NCBI GenBank assembly: GCA_021234155.1
Contig: JAJEKV010000099.1
Coordinates: 613,585 to 677,584, forward strand
Length of the DNA stretch: 64,000 bases
Direction of reading: 5' to 3'
Source: Isoetes taiwanensis
Lineage: Eukaryota > Streptophyta > Lycopodiopsida > Isoetales > Isoetaceae
Both the position numbers and the translations under genes were made by a program. Each line of letters begins with the position of its first letter. Positions within the stretch are counted from its first letter, which is position 1. Shown here in pieces: positions 1-11,440 of the stretch. The notes beneath the pieces are model-generated. The model saw only the letters and a list, made by a program, of their open reading frames with translations, did no database searches and was not told the DNA's origin.

Positions 1-1691
1 TTCCGAGGTCGGGTGTGTCAGCTTAGTAAGAACCGACGGCGATGTAAGAGTCTCAACGCTCTTGCTCTTCGGGCTGATATGCCAATAGGTTTCTCTACTT
101 GTGTGTGTTGTAACAACCGTGTGGTGAAGTCGATGAAGTCATCTTGGCAATACTCCGCAAGATCATAGAGAATCTCTAATTTCTTGCGGCGGATCCCAAG
201 AAGAACGCAGAGAGGGCCCACATGATATCCTCAAAGATCGTAATTTTGGTCATTCAAGAGTACCGCAGGGAGAAGGTTTAACCCTTCGAGCTTGAGGGCT
301 TTCTCGCCTACCGGGCAGGGGCTTCGTGGCAAGTTCCTTCCACCTTACAAAAATCCTCGCCATTGACGACTTCGGCCATCTTCTCGGGTCGAGGTAGAGG
401 CGTAGAAGAATGCTCGCCAGAATCTCTTCATCCTCTATGTAATCGGGTCCATAATGATGGCCGCTGCAAATTGGGCCTCAAAACAAGTTTCCCGATCTAT
501 TGTAACAATAGGGAGGTCGGTCCTCGCCGCCTAATGCCTTTGATGACGCTATGCCATGCTCATCACCCCTAACATCTCGTGTGGTATGAAAGTCAAGATA
601 GAGCCGCCATCGCCTTCATTGTAAACGCATGCGTGTACAATCTCCTCACAATAGAATCAAGGAAAGCAAAGATAACTGATGGCTCATGATGTTGAGATAA
701 GATCTACTCACAAGGTGTAGGGGTGAAGAAGATCAAAGGGAACCGCAGGTCCCAATGCTCTCCGGCCCAAATACCACCGCCGCAAGGTTGGGCGAGCCAT
801 GAGGGGTGAAGGCTAAAAGGAGGAGAAAGAAGGGCTTAAAGCAAGAAGGAAAAATGAAACCCTAGTGGCCAAAAAGGGGTTTTATACTTTTTGGACGCTT
901 CCTAAATTATTATTAAAAAGACTTATTTACTTAATAATAATTTCCAAAAAATATTTTTATATTCACAACCCCAAAATGGGACTAGTACATGGATAAATTA
1001 CAAAAATTGTACAACCGGAGAAAAAAAAAAACTGGTCATTTAATCATCTAAAAATCCCCTCGGATCCTTTCGTACAAGTGAAGGTCCTTGGGCATAATAG
1101 TAACCCTCTTTTATGTATGGCGCAAAGGTTGCGCCGCCAAGAGTTCAATAAGATAAGCCTCGGCCTCCTCAGAGGGCGGTGCAGGACCGCGAAAAGCTTG
1201 AAACCTTAGGGTCGGTTTTGAAGTCCCGGCGATTCCGCATAAAGCACTGGAAGGGAAGCCGGCGGATCAATGGCTCGGTAGTCTTCTGGATACTTCACGT
1301 ATCTCTCGAAGAGCTACCGCGTTTCCGCCGATATCTATGGGCTTCCGCTGCTTGAGGGTCGCTTTTGCCGGCATGGAATGGATTTGCCGCCGATGAAGGA
1401 TGCTTTGTCCGCGGACAATGTGCTCCCCGCCTTCGAGCCGGCGTCTTTGGTAATTGTTGCATCCCGCCGCGCTTGGGTCTTATAGTGCACCCCACTCCTA
1501 ACAGTCCGGATTTCGCTCTTTCAATCTCCGGGCATACCCCCGCCAGACGATCGCCGTGGGTCCATTGGTTAACGCCGATGTGGTTTTCCGGGGTTAACGC
1601 TCGAGCCGCACTCTAGGTCCCGCCGGGTCAACATCAAGGTTCCATTGCCGCTCCACCTCGCCGGGTAATCTTGCTGATCCCCCGCCGATTC

Positions 1692-2346
1692 TCACTCCGG
1701 CTGACTATGAAGGTCCTCCCTTCCTTTTGAGCCGCCTCTCTTCGCCCGGGCTCTCTCCGTGATGCACTTTGGGTGCGCCGCAATCTCAAGGCCCGTGATG
1801 TCTTCTTGGATGGATTCCGTGGCATTGGCTAAACCTTTGGCGGAACGCTTTTCAAAAATGAAGCATGGAAGGCCTTCATTCCAAGAAAAGGTAGGAAGAT
1901 TAAAGTATTCTTGGTATGTGAGTATACGACCCTTTCCCAAGTAATAGAAGCGGTCCATCCTTAGGTCTGGTGGAGCACTGGCTATCTGCTGCAAGTCTTC
2001 CACTCTCGCAAGATGCATGATCCTCTGGGCTTCACTCCGAATAAGCTCGGCAGGGTCTTCATCTGGTCCTGGCGAGGGGTAAAACTTAACCACGCTTTCA
2101 TGCACGATCCGGCCGCTTCCACGAGAGTGTAGGTTCTGATCGGGCTTCATTCAACTTGATAAGAAAGCGCTCGTTGAAATGGAAGATAGGGTAGGGGACT
2201 CTTCGGCCCTCGACAAAGTGCTTGACGAAAAGATCAAGAATGGTATCTATCATAGGGTCTTCGTCGGCAAGATGCTCGACTAGTGCGGCAAATAGCTGGA
2301 ATACGCTCAACTTCTTCAATTCCACGGTTAGCTTAAAGCGCGGCAT
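1692..2346 (-). pseudogene. Unidentified leader ORF of the minus-strand retroelement (frameshifted)
   Basis: Two overlapping minus-strand reading frames together cover about 215 codons. The first starts at the ATG at 2346 (MPRFKLTVELKKLSVF) and runs to about 2098. The second carries on from about 2150 to 1692 (VVKFYPSPGPDEDPAELIRS, then LGKGRILTYQEYFNLP). A single-base shift in the overlap would join them. The composition looks protein-like (amphipathic, few low-complexity runs), but I recognise no domain. It sits 0.7 kb downstream of the LTR and primer site, the place where the complete element at 17.5 kb carries its H3-like gene, so it is probably an accessory leader ORF rather than gag. 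It does not resemble a histone. An in-frame ATG at 2397 is possible but adds only a hydrophobic run. Confidence 0.4.
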
Positions 2347-3038
2347 GGTTATACTAGTAAAGAACAGCAAGGGAGGAGGAAGGTGAGGCGCCAGCAAGGG
2401 GTGGACGCACTCAAGAGTAAATAAGGGCTTGAGGCGAGGGGCGATGCAAGGGAGGCGTGGAGGTCAGCTATATGGTTTGGAGCTTAAGTCCCATGGGGTA
2501 TTATGGCGAAAAGGGCGCCGAGAGAAAGCACACGCCCAAAAAATATATTTCAAAATTCAAATTTTAACTTTTAACTTTTTATTAAATTTTTCAAAAAAAT
2601 ATTAATTTTTTTATAAAATTTTAAATCCAAGCGCCAGATAAAAATACGCTACGATCAGAGGGGGCTGCGTTGCTTATACGGGCTTTTATTTTTCAAAAGA
2701 AACACCCTCGAAAGTACAAAGAGCGCCCCTTTTCATTTTTCGGGCGTCCGTTGTTTTTTGACCCTCGGGAGACGTGGCCCCCTAGGGTATTTGAGAGGTG
2801 CCCGATCCATTGGAGCCGCTCGCCTTCATCCGAGCTACCTACAAAAAGTTATGGCTTTTCAAACTTGGGTCTTCCAATGGGCCCGTGATTTTAAGGAATT
2901 ACAGTTTATTACATTAACCTAGCACTAAATCAAACATCAAAGACTTAAACACTCACTCTTGCTTAACTCTCTCCTAACTACCGAACTAGCGAAGTTAGGG
3001 TTTGGTCGCTAAGCTATGATTTGAGAAAACCAAATCAC

Positions 3039-3050
3039 GGCTCCATACCA
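3039..3050 (-). other. Degenerate primer-binding site (initiator tRNA-Met)
   Basis: The minus strand reads TGGTATGGAGCC directly after the LTR end. The usual plant Met-initiator primer site is TGGTATCAGAGCC, so this differs by one missing base and one substitution. Its position relative to the LTR supports the orientation given to the element. Confidence 0.5.
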
Positions 3051-4690
3051 TCGCGGACGCCCTCAACATATACGACTCCCTACTGCAGATACATACGGGA
3101 CTTTTTCCTCCCATGGCAACCAACTTGCCATAAGCGGTGCCCCTCCGCCTAACTTTCGGGCCGCCTATAATAAGACGCCAAGTGAAGGACACAGGGGTCA
3201 TTCGCCCACGCCTTCAATGGGTGCCTACGCCGAAGCTGAATACAAGGGTTAGCACACAAAGATAAATCACATATAAATAACCACCAACGAAGGGTGGCAC
3301 ATCCATCCAAATACCAACGGCAAAGAATATGCATCTAAACCTAAGAAAACACCCCAAACCCCGTGTTCTACCCCAGCCTGCACTCTCGCGGAGGATAGAT
3401 CGACGGCTCGGCCTCAAGAGATCGCCAGATGAGGTATAACTCCGGCGCTATCGGGCATAGAACATCGGCTAGGGTTGTCCACTCCATCCGCCTCCCCCGT
3501 GGCACACTTCCCTTGCAGATGGGTCAATTCACGCTTATGGCTTCGCTTATAGCCTTCCCGGGAGACGCAGGCTCAAGGCATCACCCGCCGAGCCTTTTTC
3601 CTGTGGTTCATGAAGCCCCGGGTCCGATGAGGTGTGTCAAGGAAGCGCCCCTTCCGTAATCACAAGGGTTCCATGGGTGAGCTAGAGAATACGTGCGTGC
3701 ATCACACCCCCGCATCCGCACTGACTTACTCACCCTAAATCTACTCAAAGTGCAAGGTGCCCCATACTGGTCACACCTCTACACCCGTGGGAGTGTCAGA
3801 CTCCATACCCGCCCCTACGCGGACTGGGGCCATCGCCTAGCCCATCAGAGGAGTCTCGTGAGCCTTTTATGTTCATGCAAGACCCCACCTCCACTTCACC
3901 ACCTGTTCCTTTTGTCCGGTGCTAAGCCAGTCCATAGCATCTATGACCCGTGGGCTCTTGTGCATGTGCCACATCTAACGGGTAATACAGGGCTCTATCT
4001 AGAGCATACTACAATAAATGGGCTCAGAGGTCTCTACCCCCTTAATTCCCCCATTTCCAGAATAATACTAGGCAAAGAACCATCAATCCATCCTTTGAAA
4101 GCAATCCCTTAATCGTAATATAAAGAGAACTAACTTAGCTTTACAATAAAGGGTTAGTTCCTACGAGTATAAATACAGAGAGAAATGACAACCAACCCAA
4201 CATGTGCCCAACAGGGCGCTTATCCTAGAATTCACAACTACACTAGCCACCCACTTGTGTTTCTCGCTGGACCCGCTATCATTGGGGATTTCCATCTTCT
4301 CGGTCTTGGTGTTCACCGTCACAAGGGTGGCGCCCAACCGCTTCAAGGTGGCGCTCGGGCCTGGGTCACAAGGGTGGCGCCCACCGCCAAGGTGAATAGT
4401 GGCTGATATGGGGGTGGTGATCCACCTTATTGGTCTCAATTAGCATTACCATGTTAGCCAATCGATGGTGACCACGTGGCGCCTTCCCAAACCATAATTA
4501 ACTTAATTATGCCTTTTAAATATGAGTTCCTTAATTATAGGTTATTATCTTTAATAATTAAATTAGCATAGCTAATTTAATCCCTTTTAAGTCAACCCCC
4601 TAGGTTACTATACCACATGGTGGCGTATCTGTACTGGGTGACGTGTCAATATATTTATACGTATACCGTATAAATACTTGGAACGTCACA
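3051..4690 (-). repeat. LTR of the minus-strand retroelement
   Basis: On the minus strand the block begins TGTGACGTTCC at 4690 and ends about 3051 beside a primer-site-like sequence. It is about 1640 bp, matching the 1640-1653 bp LTRs of the complete chromovirus. Near its start it contains a short duplication of a GGCGCCACCCTTGTGAC-type motif (about 4318-4385). The long plus-strand ORFs across it, such as 3693-4112, have no recognisable protein features and are shadows. The right boundary (TG at 4690) is clear; the left boundary is uncertain by a few bases. Confidence 0.55.
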
Positions 4691-4699
4691 TTTTTCAAA

Positions 4700-5350
4700 T
4701 AGTCCAAAGCAACCAACTTGCTGCTAAATGAAAAGCCTGGCTTTGTAATTTCGTTCAGGTACTTGGAAAAATTGCCAAAAGCACTTGTTGACTTGTTAGT
4801 AATACCTCGAAAAAGAACAACCAATCCCATACATATCTAATATGGCCATACATGAAAAAACAATGCTCAATGGTCTCAGATCTCGGCTTATATACTGGAT
4901 ACATATCTGATACTAGGGTCAAACCTGTGGAGAAGAACATTAACCCGAAGACATATGTGAAGAATCTGCCACCAAAGTACAATCACTTTAGGATGAAGTA
5001 TCTTTTTCCATGCCCAAGTCCACATCTACTGCCGTTGAGGAGGAGGGAGTTGAAGGGGCTACTTATTAGGAGGACAATATCAAGATCAAGCAATATCTTA
5101 TACATAGACTTCACAAGTCCAGACTCTTTAATATCTTGATAACATATCCACACCAAAATATCTTCTTGTCAGAAAGCAAAATATGCTGCAGATAATCAAC
5201 GATTTTTTTTTTTTGCCAAAGAGCTCTATCCCATTGCCCCAACAAGAACTTTAATTGAAAAGCCTCCCATGTTAGCAAGTGGCATGAGCTATACCACGCT
5301 GCAATTATTAAGACTCCAACTATTTTCCACTGTCATTGAGTCAATGGATG
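4700..5350 (-). mobile_element. LINE remnant: zinc-binding C-terminal region of a non-LTR reverse transcriptase
   Basis: Minus-strand translation gives pieces typical of the region after the RT of plant LINEs: WWQILHICLRVNVLL, then MYPVYKPRSETIEHCFF and HIRYVWDW. The usual pattern is CPxCxxxxETxEHLFFxC...W. Here three of the expected cysteines read as tyrosine (TGT to TAT), and stops and frameshifts break the frame. An upstream block around 5100-5200 (FWCGYVIKIL, KSMYKILL) fits the preceding linker. The remnant is cut at its 3' side by the LTR starting at 4690. It is not functional. Confidence 0.6.
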
Positions 5351-7040
5351 CACAATAAAGCAAAATGATGCATTGTCAACCAAAGGAATCCACCAAGGAG
5401 CAAATTAACCGAAAGCAAAAGCTGTTGGGTTGATGTGAAATAATGTTTTACCGTGGTGTTACTTAATCTAACAAGCCCCTTTAAAAGGGTAGAAGCATTA
5501 GATAAGGTCAAGTTTTTGCAAATTATATAATAGACTCCATGGAAAAAACAGTTTAAGTGTGGCTTTCCCCAAAAAGGAATACAATGGGTAAGAGCCCTCA
5601 GGTAATAAGCAAAGAACCCAGAAAATCATCCTTACCCACAAGAAACCTCCAAATAATTTATTGTTCATGACTTTACAAATGGAAATCTATCTTGCCCAAC
5701 CTTCCAGCAAACTTAGGTTTTATACACTTAGACCATGCAACCTTAACCACAAACCTGCTTTATTTCCACCCTAATGAAAACTTCTGCTAACACCCACAAT
5801 CTTTTGAAACTTTTACTGCGATAAAAAATGGTCTATCTGTTAATTTACAACTATCTCTATAAAGACCTATCTTATATATAGGTAGACATGCAACATAAAA
5901 TGCAAGGTTGATTTCTCTGGTTTCTGATTGATGATGTTGTTAGGCTTTGTGTAACATTTCATGTGAAATAGTTTCATCAACATGGAAAACAAGTTAGTTA
6001 CTCTGGCTTTGGATGATCAAATATTGATTGTCTGAAAGTTCTTGCTCATGTGATCGTTAAAAACATGTATTATCGTGGAATACATAATTTCAACAATGTG
6101 GCAATATCTCCTCCGCATTCTTTGAGTAACATTTTCTGTGATGTGAACACATTTCTTGGAACTCACATGAGGTTTGCAAAATACAGGATTGGAATACAAA
6201 AGTGTTCTAGATGAGTAAGCATTACTCACAAATTACAAAAAAAAGGGGAGACCATAAAATTTCAGCCCTAAACAGCAAGTTTCTTCATGCGAAAAAATCA
6301 ATCCATCTTTAGTTGATTTCTTGTTCATTTCGGTTGGTTTCGTTATCCATCGCCAGAAACTCGTCAGAATCTGCCATGAAACTTGCCGGAATCTGCCATA
6401 TAAGAAAAAAAATTCATGGTACCTTTTTTTCCCTTAGGGAATTTTCGCCGGCAAAAATTTCATGACAAAATTTTCTGCCGGTGAAAATTATCTATTCTAA
6501 AATGTTAATGTGAAATGAATAATTGGAAGGCTGGAAAAGGAACAATAAAAAATATTATGAAATACGTGCACATGCTCGCCACCAATATTGAAGAGCTTGA
6601 CTCACAGATTCTATTCAACAATAGGCCAACACAAATAATAAACACAATTGCTTATAGAGTATCGCTTGTTAAGCATGTTTCATTTTATTGTTTGTAAAAT
6701 TATGTTAAAAACCTTGGAAAATCTCTCAAAGCACTAGATCTTGAGTAAAAACCAATAATGCCTATAATTTACATCTAATGCATAGAATAATACTCCACTG
6801 ACTGTTCATATTTGGGGAGTCCTTGTAAAGTAGACCTCCAAGAATTATATTTAGGATCGTGGACAAATCTCGAGAATTATCCCACATTCATATGTTGTTT
6901 ACATCAAGGTAGTTGAGTACTTAGAAACTGCACCTTAAAAAACTGTGATGCAAAGATTTTTTAAAGGTTTTTAAAAAATATAAAAATCCTTAGAATACAA
7001 ATTTTATAGAAATTACAATATGGCCATTACAATATGAAAT
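5351..7040. other. AT-rich DNA without a recognisable gene
   Basis: No reading frame here carries a motif I recognise. The short frames at 6017-6229 (minus) and 6515-6697 (plus) are compatible with chance. It may hold further upstream LINE debris, but I cannot show it. Confidence 0.5.
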
Positions 7041-7254
7041 TCTAAACCCCGTAGTTTCCTACAATTCTAACCCTAAACCTAAATTCTAAACTCAGAATCC
7101 TAAATTTTCAACATTCTAACCCTAAACCTAAGTGTACACAATGTAAGCCTAAACATTCTAACCCTAAATTTAAACATTCTAACCCTAAACCTAAACATTC
7201 TAAACCCTGTAAACCTTAATTCTAAACATTCAAACCCTAAACCTAAATGTGCAC
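7041..7254. repeat. Degenerate telomere-like repeat block (CCCTAAA-type)
   Basis: About 210 bp built from variants of a roughly 20-bp phrase made of AACATTCTAA followed by CCCTAAACCTAA. The heptamer CCCTAAA, the plant telomere unit on this strand, occurs several times but is interrupted by ATTCT spacers. It is an interstitial telomere-like or telomere-derived minisatellite, not a true telomere. Confidence 0.6.
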
Positions 7255-8287
7255 AAAAAAATTAGGGGCAAATTTTTTTATTTTATTTTTTTTTTGGCTA
7301 TCCCATTCCATAAAAATCTTTTAGAGTACCTACTTACATTACGTTAAATTTTCTAGAAGAAATATTCTGTTTATATGGGTTACAACCAAATTGTAGTGGG
7401 AAATGCTCTTCCTCTTTGACCATGAGATAATAGTGATATGAATATTACTCACGTTGAAGATATAACCACTCAAAACTATATTTCTAAGATAGTTTTCTAA
7501 TGTCTATTCAAAACATAGCTATGGATACATCTCATCTGCATCCTTTCTCAACAATACCCTCTAAATCCTTTCAACACCTACCACCATGCACAACAAATTA
7601 CAAAATTTGCTTATGTCATGAAATTAATGTTATAAATTTACTTAAATCTTTAGCACAGTCTAATACATTCTATTGCAAACTTAAACAAGGATTCTCATCG
7701 AGGTTTTTAAGACTATATATCCTTTCACTTTCTGGCTTCTCCTATGTCTTTTTCATCACAAATGTTTTATCTACTTTCAATTCCTCATGGGCAACCCTTT
7801 GTGTGATAACACCTTGATTATGTTTATATATCAAACATAAAAAAGGGCTGCCAGCTATTTCGCCCAATTACCCAGAGTCATATCGTGGTGGTGTTATGGG
7901 GTTTGGGGGGTCTTTCATGAGAACCAATTTTATGATGGCACATCTTAACTACCAATTGTCTTCTGATTCCATTCCAACAGTTAGCAATTACCACAACACT
8001 CCTCTCAAAACAAAAGACGCCACCGCTTTAACTCCAAAACACTAGTTTAATTGACAGGGGTGATCCCCTGGCCTTTAAAACTTGAATCAAAGGGAACTTG
8101 AGTTGGATAATAAGTTCTCGTTAGTCCATCCACATTCTTTGAATCAATTGCATGTGGTTATTTTTTGTTATAAGTAAAATTCTAGTGCCATATGCATCAA
8201 CCCCCCTTTTAGATATATATGATCTTTAGATCTTTCAAACTACCTATCTGAAAGTAGTATGTCTGATATACATGTTCACAGAATTTT
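7255..8287. other. No recognisable gene
   Basis: The 105-codon plus-strand frame at 7500-7817 starts with ATG but has no domain, a low-complexity composition and many hydrophobic residues. I do not support it as a gene. Confidence 0.5.
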
Positions 8288-8503
8288 CTAGTCCACTCCA
8301 TTTCCTTCTGCCTTAATTTCTATAATTATCTTATCATCAAGTTCTAAGTCCATGATCCTGAGACTGTTCATCCTCCTTTGATATAAAGAAGGCACATACT
8401 CTGAATTGTGCAAAATTTGTTCCTGCATTTTCACAAAGCCAGATACTCTATCAACATATGCATTAGAATTAGAACCACCAATATTTAAACAAGATGCAGC
8501 AAA
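8288..8503 (-). other. Coding-like open segment of 71 codons, unidentified
   Basis: On the minus strand a stop-free stretch runs from 8503 to the TAG at 8290-8288. Its predicted peptide looks protein-like: charged, helical and not low-complexity (FVKMQEQILHN, YQRRMNSLRIMDLELDDK). No ATG opens it; the first Met is internal. It could be an exon or a piece of a decayed gene or transposon. I do not recognise the family. LINE debris lies just upstream on the same strand, so a LINE origin is possible. Confidence 0.3.
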
Positions 8504-8719
8504 TCAAAAGGGCAAAAGAATAAACCATATTGATTTCATTTCCTGATATATTTATCATCAAACTTTTCCTTACATCTCAATATCATACTGAAAGTTAAGA
8601 ATACAGAGATTTTTTTTTTTACTATTCGAAGAACATGACTTTACTTTTCCCTATATTCCAAAGAGTCAGAAAGATAATAGTATTCTTAGATAAATCATCA
8701 TTCTGCATGCAAAAAAGAA

Positions 8720-8960
8720 GAGTCTTTATAATCAATCTCAAACTGAATTGAATTGAAGGCTACAATCTAACTCCAAAAATGTAAAAGCTTTGGGCAAAAG
8801 AAAATGTGTTCCATATCTTCTACTATCTTCTTTCTATTAGATATACTCAGGGGTATTAAGGACTCTCTTACCAAGATCAAGAACATTGGATGCTATGATT
8901 ATGAATAATCCACATAAAGAACTCACTTTAGGAGAGTCTAGTTATAAATAAAGAATCTAG
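8720..8960 (-). mobile_element. Second LINE remnant (RT zinc-binding region)
   Basis: The minus strand encodes VEDMEHIFFCPKLLHFWS, which fits the ETxEHLFFxCPxxxxxW signature that follows plant LINE reverse transcriptases. Two stops lie immediately upstream. Only this short piece is recognisable, so the element is a fossil. Confidence 0.45.
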
Positions 8961-10202
8961 AAGCAAGCATTCATCAACAAGAATTCAATAAATTAAGCCT
9001 TTAGAGGGAAGTCCTTTTGATGGAAAAAAATATACCTTTTTTTTCCCTTTGGGTTGGGGAGGGATGGGGTATATTTCATTATCAAAAAAAAAAGGGTACA
9101 ATAAGTCGACAGAGGTTTAAAACCCAAAGGGATAAAATGTCCCTTTGTGCAGGGTTATATGTACAACCTCAAAATTTTATTCAGCATGACTATCTTCTAA
9201 CTCACTAATGACTGCTGAAGATCGCTATTTCCTAGCTGGATTCTTGAGCGTGACAACAACCATCACCATGCTCCATTATAGTCTTAGAAATATGTAGCAA
9301 TCGTGATAATTGAAAAACAAAACAAGATGTCGTAGATGGAGTTACAATAGCATCCATTACTTCCGGATGTGAACTGTCACTTCCTGATTTTAGGGAGATG
9401 ATTGTATCACATTCATATCACTTGAGACATTGTTAGACATACTAAATGGCACAAGATCAAGGGAGGGCTCTTGAGATGGAAGAGTAGATAATCACGTAGG
9501 AAATGGGTACAATAATTGAGGAGATAATAGTGGATAATTTAATACTAGGAGCAATCATAGAAGAAGATGAAGGAATCATAAAACATTCAATCTTAGATGA
9601 GGATTCACAGAACGTTCTGTCAAGCAATGCGAGGGTCGTAGATGAGGCAGTCATGGAACGTTCAATCCTAGATCAGAAAGCAATGCGAGAATCATGAAGT
9701 GGCATTGTAGCAAATGGGGCAGGTCCACGAGATCTAGAATGTGAGGAAGCACTATTAAATATAAAAGACTTATCTAGAAATATGAAAGCAAGTTCCGAAC
9801 CTTTTAGAAGAGGGAACTCAACTTCTTATACCACTTGCCACTTTTGACAATAATACACACTCAGGAATTGCTTCATCAATGGGAATAGAAACACAAATAC
9901 GTGGACTATTGGTAATAGAGTGAGAAATGTGCTTACCAATGCCATAGGCAATGGCTAGAGAAAACTCAAAAAGCAAGCAAATTAACAAGCAAATCAGATT
10001 GGAAAACCAAGAAGGCATCTCAAGGGCTAAAAGCATACTAAGAGAAAAACCAGGTATAAAATATTGATAGAGGATGTAACCAATACCAAAGGATGCACAC
10101 CTTGATAGACCAATTTCTCTACTACCTCAGCATTATTATGTTCTAATATTCAAGTAGAAGCTCTTACCTATTTTTTTCAAAGATCCATAAGCAGGAAATC
10201 TT
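8961..10202. other. No recognisable gene
   Basis: The frames at 9017-9208 and 9503-9697 are short. The latter lies over loosely repeated GATGAGG and AACGTTC phrases (about 9590-9680) and reads open on both strands, which points to composition rather than coding. Confidence 0.45.
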
Positions 10203-10545
10203 GTTTTATTTTATTTTTTATTGAAGGACGTCAATCTATTCACCATCACATCATGAGTACATTAGATACATCACATTCCATATATTATATGGAAGCCAAT
10301 CCACCATCACATCATAAGTACATTAGATACATCACATTCCATATATTATATGGAAGCCAATCCACTACCTAACTGCGATACCTTATGCTAGAAACTACTT
10401 GTATGCGATTATCTAGTACATATGATAGATTTAAGGTCTCTACCAACAGACCAATTGGTCATACTTGAACCTTGAACCCGTGACCTCAAATGTGGCGGTT
10501 TAAAGTTCTACCACTAGATGATGCGAGAAATGTGCTGAGGAAGCC
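10203..10545 (-). mobile_element. tRNA-derived SINE
   Basis: On the minus strand a tRNA-like head contains an A-box-like TCTAGTGGTAGAAC (about 10,502-10,516) and, some 35 bp later, a B-box-like GGGTTCAAGGTTC (about 10,465-10,480). The D-arm resembles tRNA-Gly. The body follows, and the 3' end is an A-rich tail, seen on the plus strand as the T-rich run at about 10,203-10,220. This box order and spacing, plus the A-rich tail, define plant SINEs. Target-site duplications are not obvious. Confidence 0.5.
10241..10362. repeat. Tandem duplication, 2 x 61 bp
   Basis: Two adjacent 61-bp copies (10,241-10,301 and 10,302-10,362) beginning CACCATCACATCAT differ at a single base. They lie inside the SINE body, next to its A-rich tail. 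Confidence 0.9.
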
Positions 10546-11088
10546 ATCGAGATAGCCTATGGTAATCCAAAAAACTACCAATATTATAATAATTAATTAC
10601 AGAGTGTATTCTTAAGTTCTATGCACATTTAAGACGAGACTCATGGTTATCTCCACCAAAGAAACCCTAGCTTTGAGCAAATCCAATATCAAACTAGGTG
10701 TCTTTAGTGGTAGAGTATAGTATTTGAAGTGCAGCATTAACACGAGCTGGCCTTGTTGATTAGCATTTGTCTTTCCTAATCCAATCAGAGAATGACATAC
10801 ATAAAACTCTTGCCACAAAATCAAAAGTATGTCAAGATCGAGGAACACCATATGCATGGGAGATACCTTCAGGAGCTGCATGACCAACATGCACGTTATG
10901 CTTCCCCTCTATGCCCGAGAAACTGACCCACAAAATTATATACCAACGTAGAGATATCAACAAATTTAGAAAGAGGTAGAAAGTGCTAGAAATCCACACT
11001 CATATTAACAAGAACAAGACCAAAAGACATAGCCGCAGAACCGAGACGCTAGAATTTACCCTAAACAGAACTTCACATAATAGTATCT
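10546..11088. other. No supported gene
   Basis: A minus-strand open stretch at 10,612-10,890 yields 92 codons. A second minus frame over the same bases gives a protein-like but stop-broken sequence (HAAPEGISHAYGVPRS). It may be a scrap of a decayed gene that I cannot identify. Confidence 0.35.
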
Positions 11089-11166
11089 TTCCTTTTGTTG
11101 CAATTCTGTTGTGTAAGATGACGCGAGTCGGCACATCTTCCACAGCAGAATTGCAACAAAAGGGAA
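11089..11166. repeat. Near-perfect hairpin (32-bp stem, 13-nt loop)
   Basis: Left arm 11,089-11,120 (core CCTTTTGTTGCAATTCTG) pairs with right arm 11,134-11,166 (core CAGAATTGCAACAAAAGG) around a 13-nt loop. The stem has one bulged base, one G-T wobble and one mismatch. The length and near-perfection fit a young foldback element or a small-RNA precursor. No TIR transposon signature is apparent. Confidence 0.85.
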
Positions 11167-11215
11167 GTTCTTGTATACAAAACCTAATTAATTGCGGTAT
11201 ATCAAGTCTCAATTT

Positions 11216-11440
11216 CGTGCAACCATTTTGGGTCCAGATTGACTACTATGGCCATACTAACTATTTTGGGTATGTCCAGATTAACCACTTTGAATACCAC
11301 CAAAAATTAGCCAGGCCAGATTAACTATTTTATCAATTTAGTGCAACTCTTTGGGCATGACCACCTTAGGTCTGGCCAGACTAACCATTTTGACCAGAGC
11401 CATACTAACCATTTTGGGTATGACAACTTTGGGTACCTAA
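11216..11440. repeat. Degenerate minisatellite
   Basis: A phrase built on ACTAACCATTTTGGGTATG recurs with variation about seven times over 225 bp (for example near 11,222, 11,262, 11,280, 11,375 and 11,405). It lies between the hairpin and the 3' end of the PPR gene. Confidence 0.6.

Larger units (their letters stand above)
1..4690 (-). mobile_element. LTR retroelement, 5' part, running off the window edge
   Basis: Read on the minus strand, this is an LTR (4690 down to about 3051), a degenerate primer-binding site (3050-3039), then leader sequence with an unidentified ORF, continuing past base 1. The LTR has the same length class (about 1.64 kb) as the LTRs of the chromovirus at 17.5-30.8 kb. 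It opens TGTGACG (TGTGGCG in the 3' LTR there) and shares patches near its 3' end, such as an ACCCTTCGT core before a T-rich stretch. The two elements therefore look like distant members of one family. No gag or pol is seen before the window ends. The insertion interrupts a LINE remnant immediately to the right. AT-rich low-complexity DNA lies at about 900-1030 and 2540-2640; the rest of 1-1690 shows nothing I recognise. Confidence 0.6.

Noticed and set aside
3693-4112. 139-codon plus-strand ORF
   Set aside because: Lies inside an LTR on the opposite strand and has no protein features.
7041-7254. True telomere
   Set aside because: Heptamers are interrupted and the block is flanked on both sides by ordinary DNA.
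7500-7817. 105-codon plus-strand ORF
   Set aside because: No motif, biased composition and no coding neighbours.
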